Part shown: one piece after another, positions 34,210-42,226 of the stretch
Layout: each line of letters opens with the position of its first letter
Position numbering within the stretch: position 1 is the first letter of the stretch
Assembly: GCF_036226445.1 (NCBI RefSeq)
Contig: NZ_CP108474.1
Span: forward strand, 7,006,001-7,070,000
Length of the DNA: 64,000 bases
Source: Streptomyces sp. NBC_01255
GTDB taxonomy: Bacteria > Actinomycetota > Actinomycetes > Streptomycetales > Streptomycetaceae
Direction: 5' to 3'
Notes under the pieces: generated by a model
Seen by the model: only the letters and a program-made list of their open reading frames with translations
Database searches by the model: none
What the model was told of the DNA's origin: nothing
Program-made: the position numbers and the translations under genes

Positions 34210-36013
34210 GCTCCCCCTCGGCGAGTGGGTCGACAGCTCCGTCGACTGGCTCCAGGCCCAGTTCTCCTGGCTCTTCGACGCCGTCAGCACCGGCGTCACC
34301 GGCCTCTACGACGGCATCGACGCCGTCCTGTCCGCACCGCAGCCGCTGCTCTTCGCCGGCATCCTCGCCGTCGTCGCCTGGTGGCTGCGCGGCCTCGCCG
34401 CCGGTGTCCTCGCCTTCGCGGGCTTCGCGCTCGTCGACTCGGTGCAGCTGTGGGACGAGGCCATGGCGACGCTCTCCCTCGTCCTCGTCGCCACCCTCGT
34501 CACCCTGGTGATCGCCGTCCCGCTCGGCATCTGGGCGGCCCGCTCCACGACGGTCAGCGCCGTGCTGCGCCCCGTCCTCGACTTCATGCAGACCATGCCG
34601 GCGATGGTCTACCTCATCCCCGGCATCATCTTCTTCGGCGTCGGAGTCGTCCCCGGCATCATCGCCACCATCGTCTTCGCGCTGCCCCCGGGCGTCCGGA
34701 TGACCGAGCTCGGCATCCGCCAGGTCGACGGCGAACTCGTCGAGGCCGCCGAGGCCTTCGGCACCACCCCGCGCGACACCCTCCTGCGCGTGCAGCTCCC
34801 GCTCGCCCTGCCGACGATCATGGCGGGCGTCAACCAGGTCATCATGCTCGGCCTGTCCATGGTCGTCATCGCGGGCATGGTCGGCGGCGGCGGCCTCGGC
34901 GGCGCGGTCTACCGCGCCATCGGCAATGTCGACATCGGCCTCGGCTTCGAGGCCGGCGTCTCCATCGTCGTGCTCGCCATGTACCTGGACCGGATGACCG
35001 GCGCCCTCGGCCGCCAGGTCTCCCCGCTGGGCCGCCGCGCCGCCGCCAAGGCCCGCGCCGCGCTGAGCGCGAAGCGGCCCGGGGCGAAGATCTGGGCCCA
35101 CCGCCCGCAGCCCGTCGCCGCCCTCGTCGGCGTCGTCGTCCTCGCCCTCGTGGCCGGTGGCATGGGCTTCCTCGGCGGCTCCGGCGGCGCGACCTCCACC
35201 GCCGCCGGCAAGAACAGCGGCCACGGCAAGAAGATCACCATCGGCTACATCCCCTGGGACGAGGGCATCGCCTCCACGTACCTCTGGAAGGAGCTCCTGG
35301 AGCGCCGCGGCTACGAGGTCGACACCAAGCAGCTGGAGGCCGGCGCCCTCTACACCGGCCTGGCCGGCGGGCAGCTCGACTTCCAGACCGACTCCTGGCT
35401 CCCCGTCACCCACGCCCAGTACTGGGAGAAGTACAAGAACAAGCTCGAAGACCTCGGCTCCTGGTACGGCCCCACCTCCCTGGAGCTCGCCGTCCCCTCG
35501 TACGTGAAGGGCGTCGACTCGCTCGCCGACCTCAAGGGCAAGGCGGGACAGTTCAAGGGCCGGATCATCGGCATCGAGCCCAGCGCCGGCATGATGGGCA
35601 TCCTCAAGGACAAGGTGCTCAAGGAGTACGGCCTGGAGGGCGAGTACAAGGTCGTCGACGGCTCCACGCCCGGCATGCTGGCCGAGCTGAAGCGCGCGTA
35701 CGAGCGCAAGGAACCCGTCGTCGTCACCCTCTGGTCCCCGCACTGGGCCTACTCCGCCCACGACCTGAAGAAGCTCACCGACCCCAAGGGCACCTGGGGC
35801 AAGGGCGACGGCGTCCACACCCTCGCCCGCAAGGGCTTCGCCGCCGAGAACCCCGAGGTCGGCGCCTGGCTGAAGAACTTCGAGCTCACCGAGAAGCAGC
35901 TCACGGACCTCGAAGCCGTCATCCAGGAGACCGGCAAGGGCAAGGAACAGCAGGCCGTCCGCGTCTGGCTGGACCGCAACCCCGGCCTCGCGGAGAAGCT
36001 CGCCCCGCAGTAG
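34202..36013 (+). CDS. glycine betaine/choline-type ABC permease fused to its substrate-binding protein
   Basis: 603 residues. The N-terminal half (to about 300) is a ProW-like permease with EAAEAFGTTPRDTLLRVQLP, the ATPase-coupling loop. A hydrophobic anchor (PVAALVGVVVLALVAGGMGF, about 305-325) then displays an OpuAC-type binder outside the cell. The binder has the aromatic residues expected of a quaternary-ammonium cage: IPWDEG, TDSWLPVTHAQYWE and LWSPHWAY. Such permease-binder fusions are known as OpuABC-like. GTG 34202 overlaps the ATPase gene, showing coupling. Imports compatible solutes under osmotic stress. Confidence 0.92.
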   Translation: MPRLPLGEWVDSSVDWLQAQFSWLFDAVSTGVTGLYDGIDAVLSAPQPLLFAGILAVVAWWLRGLAAGVLAFAGFALVDSVQLWDEAMATLSLVLVATLVTLVIAVPLGIWAARSTTVSAVLRPVLDFMQTMPAMVYLIPGIIFFGVGVVPGIIATIVFALPPGVRMTELGIRQVDGELVEAAEAFGTTPRDTLLRVQLPLALPTIMAGVNQVIMLGLSMVVIAGMVGGGGLGGAVYRAIGNVDIGLGFEAGVSIVVLAMYLDRMTGALGRQVSPLGRRAAAKARAALSAKRPGAKIWAHRPQPVAALVGVVVLALVAGGMGFLGGSGGATSTAAGKNSGHGKKITIGYIPWDEGIASTYLWKELLERRGYEVDTKQLEAGALYTGLAGGQLDFQTDSWLPVTHAQYWEKYKNKLEDLGSWYGPTSLELAVPSYVKGVDSLADLKGKAGQFKGRIIGIEPSAGMMGILKDKVLKEYGLEGEYKVVDGSTPGMLAELKRAYERKEPVVVTLWSPHWAYSAHDLKKLTDPKGTWGKGDGVHTLARKGFAAENPEVGAWLKNFELTEKQLTDLEAVIQETGKGKEQQAVRVWLDRNPGLAEKLAPQ

Positions 36014-36043
36014 CACCCGGTGGACCGGGATTCGTTCCTGTCC

Positions 36044-36087
36044 GAAAAGGGGTGGTCGCCGAGCGTGTTCGGCGACCACCCCTTTTC
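36044..36087 (+). terminator. strong intrinsic terminator of the betaine-type operon
   Basis: A perfect 19-bp stem (36044-36062 with 36069-36087), six-base loop, A4 on the 5' side and T4 at the 3' side. Confidence 0.92.
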
Positions 36088-36202
36088 GTCACGACGCGAA
36101 ACCCGGAGCCAAAGCTGCGTAAGGTTCAGGTAACCGACCGGTACGCGGTCCGAGGGGAACGCGACGCGACGAGGCACACCAGGACAGAGGGAGGGAGCCG
36201 AC

Positions 36203-36754
36203 ATGGACGAGAAGGAATCACCCCGCGTGGGCGCGGCCGTCAAGAGGCGCCGCAGAGCGCTCCAGCTCACCCTGGCCGTCGTCGCCTCCCGCAGCGGCCT
36301 CTCCGTCCCCTTCCTCAGCCAGGTCGAGAACGAGCGCGCCCGGCCCAGCCGCCGCTCCCTCGAACTCGTCGCCGAGGCCCTGGAGACCACCGCGGGAGAG
36401 CTCCTCGCCGTCGCCGAAGCCTCCCGCACCGTCGACGTCGTACGGGCGGACGAGCGGTCCGCGACGCTCCCCGACGGAGTCCGCCGCCTCGTCCGTGGCC
36501 GCCACCAGCTGCACGCCCTGGAGTTCACCGGCGAGCAGGACGCGGGCCGTGAATTCCAGCACCGCAACGACGAGTTGCTGTACGTCGCCGACGGCGCCGC
36601 CGAGGTCGAGGCCGAGGGCCGCGCCCACCGCCTCGGCCGCGGCGACACGCTCTACCTCTCCGGAGGCGTACGGCACCGCTGGCGCGCCACCGAGCCCGGC
36701 ACCCGCCTCCTCGTCGTCGCCGTCGCCGACCACGTCGAGGTCGAGGAGGAGTGA
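36203..36754 (+). CDS. XRE-family regulator with C-terminal cupin
   Basis: 183 residues: helix-turn-helix (RRALQLTLAVVASRSGLSVP, FLSQVENERARPSRRSLELV) followed by a small cupin barrel with EFQHRNDELLYVADGAAEVE and HRLGRGDTLYLSGGVRHRW, whose His and Glu residues can hold a metal. Family members regulate amino-acid, polyamine or solute metabolism genes. GAGGGAGGGAG precedes the ATG. A short GGTT-N5-AACC dyad near 36122-36136 is a possible operator. Coupled to the next gene by a four-base overlap. Confidence 0.9.
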   Translation: MDEKESPRVGAAVKRRRRALQLTLAVVASRSGLSVPFLSQVENERARPSRRSLELVAEALETTAGELLAVAEASRTVDVVRADERSATLPDGVRRLVRGRHQLHALEFTGEQDAGREFQHRNDELLYVADGAAEVEAEGRAHRLGRGDTLYLSGGVRHRWRATEPGTRLLVVAVADHVEVEEE

Positions 36755-37506
36755 GGACCGCCGGCGTCGGACCGAGAGTCGTCTCCCTCGTCCCCTCCCT
36801 CACGGAGGCGGTCGCCGTCTCCGCACCCGGTGTCCTCGTCGGTGCGACGGAGTGGTGCAGTCATCCCGCCGGCCTCGACGTCGTACGGATCGGCGGCACC
36901 AAGAACCCCGACGTCGTCGCGATCACCGCGCTCCGGCCCGATGTCGTCCTCGCCAACGAGGAGGAGAACCGCGCCCCGGACCTCGCCGCCCTGCGGGCCG
37001 CCGGGCTCGACGTCCTCGTCACCGAGATCCGCACCCTCGACCAGGGCCTGCGCGAGCTGGAGCGGGTCCTCGCCGCCTGCGGCGCGCCGCGCCGGCCGCG
37101 CTGGCTGGACGAGGCCGAGGCGGCCTGGGAGTCCGTGACGCCCCTGGAGCCCGCGCCGGACGGAAGGCCGCTCACCGCCGTCGTCCCGATCTGGCGCCGG
37201 CCCTGGATGGTCCTCGGCAGCGACACCTTCGCCGGCGACCTGCTCGCCCGCCTCGGCGTCCGCAACGCGTACGAAGACCATCCCGAGCGCTATCCGCGGA
37301 TCCCGATCGACGAGCTCCGAGCCACCGCCCCCGACCTCGTCGTCCTGCCCGACGAGCCCTACCGCTTCACGCCGGACGACGGCCCCGAGGCCTTCCCCGG
37401 GACCGCCGCCGCCCTCGTCGACGGGCGCCTGCTCACCTGGTACGGGCCGTCGCTGACACAGGCGCCGCAGGCGCTGTCCCGGGCCCTGCGAGCAGCGCGC
37501 CGCTGA
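36751..37506 (+). CDS. cytosolic helical-backbone metal receptor (BtuF-like fold)
   Basis: 251 residues. VVSLVPSLTEAV at the N-terminus, VGATEWCSHPAGL, GGTKNPDVVAITALRPDVVLANEEEN and IPIDELRATAPDLVVLPDEPYRF match the class III periplasmic-binding fold used for vitamin B12, haem and siderophores. There is no signal peptide or lipobox, so the protein should remain in the cytosol, unlike the transport receptors. It is translationally coupled to the XRE-cupin gene (GTGA). Role unknown; ligand sensing or storage is possible. Its last 74 bases overlap the convergent transporter gene. Confidence 0.85.
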   Translation: MRTAGVGPRVVSLVPSLTEAVAVSAPGVLVGATEWCSHPAGLDVVRIGGTKNPDVVAITALRPDVVLANEEENRAPDLAALRAAGLDVLVTEIRTLDQGLRELERVLAACGAPRRPRWLDEAEAAWESVTPLEPAPDGRPLTAVVPIWRRPWMVLGSDTFAGDLLARLGVRNAYEDHPERYPRIPIDELRATAPDLVVLPDEPYRFTPDDGPEAFPGTAAALVDGRLLTWYGPSLTQAPQALSRALRAARR

Positions 37507-38653
37507 GCAGCCCGCGCACGGTGTGGAAGCCGGCCACCAGCCAGGCCGCCACGAGGAACACGTACAGCGCGACGGCGAGCCACCGGAAGACGTCGAGACC
37601 GGTGTGCTGGGCGAGGCCTTCGGAGCCGGTCACGCAGGTCCCGACCGGGAAGGTGAACGCCCAGAACGTCATCGCGAAGCCCATGCCCCGCCGCCGCGCC
37701 CGCAGCACCATCGCCCCGGCGAGCGCCAGCCACAGCAGCGCGAAGCCCATCACGGGCACCCCGTAGAGGACGGCGAAGGCGGCGAAGCCGTGCGCGTACG
37801 GGGCGGGCAGCACGCCCGGGGCCACGTCGGCGAACTTGTTCGCGGCGGTCGTCGACTGGCCCAGCGGGCCGAGGACGAGGAAGAGCGTGGGGGTGAGCGC
37901 GAGAGGCAGCGGGCCACCGGTCACGAGCCGGCCGAAGACCAGGGGCAGCATGACCAGGGTGGCGAGCAGGCTGATCCCGAACATCGCGTAGCAGGCGATG
38001 AGGAGCGTCTGCTGGGCCTGCCCGGCGGGCAGGTGCGGCACGAGCAGCGGGCCGAGCGCGGCGGAGACCATGGGGGCGACGACCGGCAGCAGCCACACCG
38101 GGGACGCGCTCTCGATCCGGTGGTGCACCACCATGAGGTACGGGACGGCCACGGCCGCCGCGAGACCGATCACCGTGCCGGCGGTGAACAGGACCGTGTC
38201 GAGCGCCAGGGCCGCGGGGAGCCCGATCCAGTCCTGGCCCACGATCATCGCGCCGCCGCCCACGGCGAGCAGCGCCATCGAGAGGCAGCCGTAGAACGGC
38301 GCCATCGCGGGGTCCAGGAGATGGGCCCGGGCCTGGTCGCGGTGGTGGATCCAGTGCAGCGCGCGGGCGGAGACGAGGGTGAGCAGCATCGCGAGCGACA
38401 GCGCCCAGACCGCCGCGCAGACGGTACGGAGGCCGGGGACGTCCACGGGGAGGGCCGCGCCCGCGTTGGCGACGATGGCGGTCCCCATGACGGAGGCGTA
38501 CCAGTTGGGTCCGAGGTGACGGACGGAACGGGCCGGGGAGGCTGTGGTGGCCTGGGCGGCTGTGGTGCCCGTGGTGGTGGCGGGGTGCGCGCCGGGGGTG
38601 GTGGCGCGGGAGGCCGGACGAGGGGCCGAGCGGGGTGTTGCGAGGCTTGCCAT
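37433..38653 (-). CDS. TDT/SLAC1-family anion or organic-acid transporter
   Basis: 406 residues with ten hydrophobic helices. The N-terminal 45 residues are an Ala/Thr-rich tail. NWYASVMGTAIVANAGAALP in helix 1 and FAMTFWAFTFPVGTCVTGSE near helix 9 are typical of the TehA/Mae1/SLAC1 superfamily, which moves dicarboxylates, sulfite or chloride. The ATG is preceded by GAAAGGGGGCGACGGTGGGG. It is divergent from a LysR regulator with a shared palindrome, so it is probably its target. Confidence 0.88.
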   Translation of the reverse strand: MASLATPRSAPRPASRATTPGAHPATTTGTTAAQATTASPARSVRHLGPNWYASVMGTAIVANAGAALPVDVPGLRTVCAAVWALSLAMLLTLVSARALHWIHHRDQARAHLLDPAMAPFYGCLSMALLAVGGGAMIVGQDWIGLPAALALDTVLFTAGTVIGLAAAVAVPYLMVVHHRIESASPVWLLPVVAPMVSAALGPLLVPHLPAGQAQQTLLIACYAMFGISLLATLVMLPLVFGRLVTGGPLPLALTPTLFLVLGPLGQSTTAANKFADVAPGVLPAPYAHGFAAFAVLYGVPVMGFALLWLALAGAMVLRARRRGMGFAMTFWAFTFPVGTCVTGSEGLAQHTGLDVFRWLAVALYVFLVAAWLVAGFHTVRGLLSGALLAGPGTAPAAPVSATARTR

Positions 38654-38701
38654 GACCCCACCGTCGCCCCCTTTCACCGCACCCACCAGGGATCTTGTGA
38701 C

Positions 38702-38717
38702 TATGACGTCATAAGCT
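38702..38717. promoter_or_regulatory. TATGACGTCATA palindrome plus leaderless -10 of the LysR gene
   Basis: A perfect 12-bp palindrome at 38702-38713 in the 70-base divergent region overlaps the TAAGCT -10 (38712-38717) that ends six bases before the LysR ATG. Binding would repress the regulator while leaving the transporter promoter accessible. Confidence 0.7.
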
Positions 38718-38723
38718 GGGTTT

Positions 38724-39686
38724 ATGAGCAGGGAGATGGCGGGGCGGCACGGGACACAGGGCGACGAGCCGAGGCCGCACCTGTCCCACCGGGTGCCGGA
38801 TCTCGGCGCGCTCGAACTCCTCATCGCCGTCGCCCGGCACGGCAGCCTCGGCGCGGCCGCCCGCGAGGTCGGGATCACCCAGCCCGCCGCGAGCAGCCGG
38901 ATCCGCTCGATGGAGCGGCAGCTCGGGGTGGCCCTCGTCGACCGCTCGCCGCGCGGTTCGCGGCTCACCGACGCGGGCGCGCTCGTGACGGACTGGGCGC
39001 GGCGGATCGTCGAGGCCGCGGAGGCCTTCGACGCGGGCGCCCAGGCCCTGCGCGGGCGACGCGACTCGCGGCTGCGGGTGGCCGCGTCCATGACCATCGC
39101 CGAGTACCTGCTGCCGGGCTGGCTGATCGCGCTGCGCGCCGAGCGCCCCGACACGGCCGTGTCGCTCCAGGCGGGGAACTCCGCGGCGGTCGCGCAACGG
39201 CTCTTCGCGGGCGACGCCGACGTCGGCTTCGTGGAGGGGCTCGCCGTGCCGGACGGCCTCGACGGGGTCGTCGTCGCGCACGACCGGCTCGCGCTCGTCG
39301 CCGCGCCCTCGCATCCCTGGGCCCGGCGCCGCGGCCCCCTGGACCCGGCGGAACTGGCCGCGACCCCGCTGATCCTGCGGGAGCGCGGCTCGGGCACCCG
39401 GCAGGTCCTGGACGCGGCGCTCGCCGGCCACGGCGGTCTCGCCGAGCCGCTCCTCGAACTCGCCTCCACGACGGCCGTGAAGGCCGCCGTCGTCAGCGGC
39501 GCGGGCCCGGCCGTCCTCAGCGAACTCGCCATCACCGAGGAACTGGCCTCCCGCCGCCTGGTCGCCATCCCCGTCGAGGGCGTCCTGCTCCGCCGCGACC
39601 TGCGCGCGGTCTGGCCCGCCGGACACCGCCCGACGGGTCCGGCCCGCGACCTGCTCTCCCTGACGCGCGCCCGCCCGACGGGCTGA
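38724..39686 (+). CDS. LysR-family transcriptional regulator
   Basis: 320 residues. A winged helix (LGALELLIAVARHGSLGAAA, REVGITQPAASSRIRSMERQ) is followed by a two-lobed effector domain (RVAASMTIAEYLLPGWLIAL, RERGSGTRQVLDAALAG). CysB/CbbR-like spacing suggests a small anion or organic acid effector. It probably autoregulates through the palindrome at its own start and controls the divergent TDT transporter. Leaderless start at ATG 38724 is likely. Convergent with the amidohydrolase gene. Confidence 0.92.
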   Translation: MSREMAGRHGTQGDEPRPHLSHRVPDLGALELLIAVARHGSLGAAAREVGITQPAASSRIRSMERQLGVALVDRSPRGSRLTDAGALVTDWARRIVEAAEAFDAGAQALRGRRDSRLRVAASMTIAEYLLPGWLIALRAERPDTAVSLQAGNSAAVAQRLFAGDADVGFVEGLAVPDGLDGVVVAHDRLALVAAPSHPWARRRGPLDPAELAATPLILRERGSGTRQVLDAALAGHGGLAEPLLELASTTAVKAAVVSGAGPAVLSELAITEELASRRLVAIPVEGVLLRRDLRAVWPAGHRPTGPARDLLSLTRARPTG

Positions 39687-39702
39687 GACGGAGCCGGAAG
39701 CG

Positions 39703-41334
39703 TCAGACGCCCGCCGCGCGGTGGGTGATCCGGCCGTCCAGGACCGTGAGGAGGACCGGCAGGTCCGGGAGCTCGGTCGCCGCCGTGGTGACCGGGCTGT
39801 CCGCGAAGACCGCGAGGTCGGCGCGGTGGCCGAGGGCGAGCCGGCCCGCCTCGTGCTCCTCGCCCGCCGCGTACGCCGGTCCCGTCGTCATGCCCCGCAG
39901 CGCCTCCAGCGCCGTCAGCGCCTGCTCGGGCCCGTGCGGCGCCTGGCCGAGGTCGCGGCTCGGGCGGCGGTGCCGGGCCCCGGCCAGCACACCGAGCGGC
40001 GGGAACGGCGCGATGGGCCAGTCGGAGCCGAGGACGACGGTCGCCCCGGAGTCCAGCAGGTCGCGGCAGCGCCAGGCGCGCGAGGCCCGCTCCTCGCCGA
40101 GGCGGCGCGACCAGTTGTCGGTGTGGTCGGCGCGGGTGAAGTCGCAGCAGTGGGTGGGCTGCATGGACGCGACGACCCCGAGCTCGGCGAAGCGGCGCAG
40201 CGTGTCGTCCGGCACCGTCTCGATGTGCTCCACCCGGTGGCGTACCCGGACCGTGTCGGCGGCCTGGGCCTTCTCTACGGAGTCGAGGACGTGCCGTACG
40301 GCCGCGTCCCCGATCGCGTGCGTCGCGGTGGCCACGCCCGCCCGGTGCAGTTCCCCGACGATGTGCGTGTACGCGGCGGGATCCGGCCAGAACGCGGCCG
40401 TTGACTCGCCGTGGCAGTCGGGCCGCTCCAGCCACGCGGTGCCGTTGTCGATGGTCCCGTCCATGAAGAGCTTCACGCCCGCGACCCGCCACAGCGCGCC
40501 GCCCGTGCCCTGCTGCTCGATCAGGGCGCGTACCCCGTCCGCGTCGGTGCCGGGCTGGCACCAGGGCGCGACGCGCAGCCGCAGCGGCAGCTCGCCGGCG
40601 GCGTCGAGCTCCCCGTACAGCGCGAGGCTCTCGCCGTTGGCGTCCATGACGTGGCCGCCGGTCAGACCGGCCGCCGCCATCGACCGCAGGGCGGCGGCGA
40701 GCCCCTCCCGGCGCTCCTCGCGCGTCGGCTGCGGGGCGATCCGCTCGACCAGCTCGCAGGCCGCGTCCTCCAGGAGCAGCCCGGTCGGGCGGCCGTCCGC
40801 GTCGCAGACGACCTCGGCGGAGCCCTGCGCGAACGTACGCGGCCCGTCGACCCCGGCGAGTTCGAGCGCCCGGCGGCTGGCCAGCGCCGAGTGGGCGTCG
40901 AAGAGCAGCAGGAAGGCGGGCACCCCGTCGAGTACGGAGTCGAAGGGGGCGATCCCGACGGGGCGGTCGCCGAAGACGTTCGGGTCGAGCCCCCAGGCGA
41001 ACAGCCACTCGCCGCGGGCGAGGCGGCGGACTTCCCGGGCGAGCGCCTCCCGTACGTCGTCGAGGCCGGCGCAGTGCGACAGGTCGAGGCCGCCGGTCAG
41101 TTCGGCGCCGGTGACCGGGTGGACGTGGCCGTCCACGAGACCGGGCGTGACGACGGCGCCCTTGAGGTCGACGACGGTGGTGTCGGGACCGGCGAGGGCG
41201 CGGATCTCACGGTCGTCGCCCAGGGCGGAGATCCGGCCGTCGCCGGAGACGGCGAGCGCGGACTGCGGCAGGAACGCCCCCGTGCCGGGGTCGAGCAGTC
41301 GGGCGGAGAGCAGGGCGAGTCGGGTGGTGCGCAC
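39703..41334 (-). CDS. YtcJ-like metal-dependent amidohydrolase
   Basis: 543 residues. Amidohydrolase superfamily metal ligands are visible: LVDGHVHP near residue 68, a Lys in GVKLFMDGTIDNG, ATHAIGDAAV, HRVEHIE and VVLGSDWPIAPF near 450. The YtcJ branch acts on N-substituted formamides, exoenzyme-type amides and cyclic imides; the true substrate is not known. GTG start 41334. It lies 95 bases downstream of a TetR gene on the same strand, so the two may share a transcript. Confidence 0.9.
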   Translation of the reverse strand: MRTTRLALLSARLLDPGTGAFLPQSALAVSGDGRISALGDDREIRALAGPDTTVVDLKGAVVTPGLVDGHVHPVTGAELTGGLDLSHCAGLDDVREALAREVRRLARGEWLFAWGLDPNVFGDRPVGIAPFDSVLDGVPAFLLLFDAHSALASRRALELAGVDGPRTFAQGSAEVVCDADGRPTGLLLEDAACELVERIAPQPTREERREGLAAALRSMAAAGLTGGHVMDANGESLALYGELDAAGELPLRLRVAPWCQPGTDADGVRALIEQQGTGGALWRVAGVKLFMDGTIDNGTAWLERPDCHGESTAAFWPDPAAYTHIVGELHRAGVATATHAIGDAAVRHVLDSVEKAQAADTVRVRHRVEHIETVPDDTLRRFAELGVVASMQPTHCCDFTRADHTDNWSRRLGEERASRAWRCRDLLDSGATVVLGSDWPIAPFPPLGVLAGARHRRPSRDLGQAPHGPEQALTALEALRGMTTGPAYAAGEEHEAGRLALGHRADLAVFADSPVTTAATELPDLPVLLTVLDGRITHRAAGV

Positions 41335-41429
41335 GGGTGGCTCCAGGGGAGGAGGGGGCGGTACGGAGGGTGCGGGATGCGGGGGTGGCTGCGGGGCCGG
41401 TGAGCCCGGTAAATCCGGTGGGGCGGGGG

Positions 41430-42125
41430 TCAGCGGGGAGGGGCCGCGGAAGCGGGCTCATCGGGTTCGACGGGCTCGGCCGGCTCCGCGAGCGGCGGTA
41501 CGTCGGTCAGGGCGCCGTGCGCCAGGCCGAGTTCCCGCTCCGCCGTCGTGACGGCCATCCGCGTCACGGCCTCGGGCCGGTTGCTCCGGTCGGTGTTGGC
41601 GTGGGCGCCCAGGCCGTCGAGCACCACCAGGATCTGGATGGCCGCCGTCCGCGGGTCGTCCGTGCGGAACTCGCCCCGCGCGACGCCCTCGCGGATGAGT
41701 GTTTCGAGCCGGTCGTCGGAGGCGAGCTCCTGCTCGGCGACCCGGTCGCGCAGGACGGGCCGGTAGCGGCTCAGGTGGCGGGCGTTGATCCAGAGACGGC
41801 TGATGTCGTCGTACGCCTCTCCCGCCGAGAGGGCGAAGTAGCGCGCGAGGTACTGCGTGGGCGTCCCGTGCGGCCGGTCCGCGGGCAGCAGCGCGTCGAG
41901 CTCGCCCGTGGAGGCGACGCTGAAGGCCTCGCCCACCAGATCCTCCGCCGAGGGGAAGTAGTGGCTGATCAGACCGGGCCGTACGGCGAGCTCATCGGCG
42001 ATCCGCCGCAGGGTGACGCACTCCAGGCCCTCGGTCAGGGCGACCCGGGCCGCGGTCTCCACGATCTCCGCCCGCCGGGCTTCCGGGGATTTCCGAACGC
42101 GCTTGCGCTGAACGCTTGACGACAT
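41430..42125 (-). CDS. TetR-family transcriptional regulator
   Basis: 231 residues from ATG 42125. The N-terminal HTH reads ARRAEIVETAARVALTEGLE and LRRIADELAVRPGLISHYFP, the latter like BetI-type regulators. The C-terminal TetR_C domain carries DDISRLWINARHLSRYRPVL and FRTDDPRTAAIQILVVLDGL. Its tail is Pro/Glu-rich. It is divergent from a cytosine/purine-type permease with a TATTG-N10-CAATA dyad between. TAGCAT on the minus strand ends seven bases before the ATG, giving a near-leaderless mRNA. Confidence 0.92.
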   Translation of the reverse strand: MSSSVQRKRVRKSPEARRAEIVETAARVALTEGLECVTLRRIADELAVRPGLISHYFPSAEDLVGEAFSVASTGELDALLPADRPHGTPTQYLARYFALSAGEAYDDISRLWINARHLSRYRPVLRDRVAEQELASDDRLETLIREGVARGEFRTDDPRTAAIQILVVLDGLGAHANTDRSNRPEAVTRMAVTTAERELGLAHGALTDVPPLAEPAEPVEPDEPASAAPPR

Positions 42126-42136
42126 ACCCCGGATGC

Positions 42137-42156
42137 TATTGAGTGTGCGACCAATA
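42137..42156. promoter_or_regulatory. TATTG-N10-CAATA operator candidate and TetR promoter
   Basis: Perfect 5-bp arms at 42137-42141 and 42152-42156. The dyad fills the spacer between TTGCTT and TAGCAT on the minus strand (17-base spacing), so a bound regulator would block its own promoter. Confidence 0.65.
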
Positions 42157-42226
42157 AGCAACCAGGGGCAACCAGGTGGACACCGAACGGTCGCCTGGTG
42201 GGCACCACCCGCACCCGGAGGGCCGC

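Noticed and set aside
37523..41551. A 1342-codon plus-strand open frame
   Set aside because: It runs antisense through the TDT transporter, LysR sense frame shifts and amidohydrolase genes, is full of Gly/Arg/Glu runs and has no start signal. High GC removes stop codons in the shadow frames.
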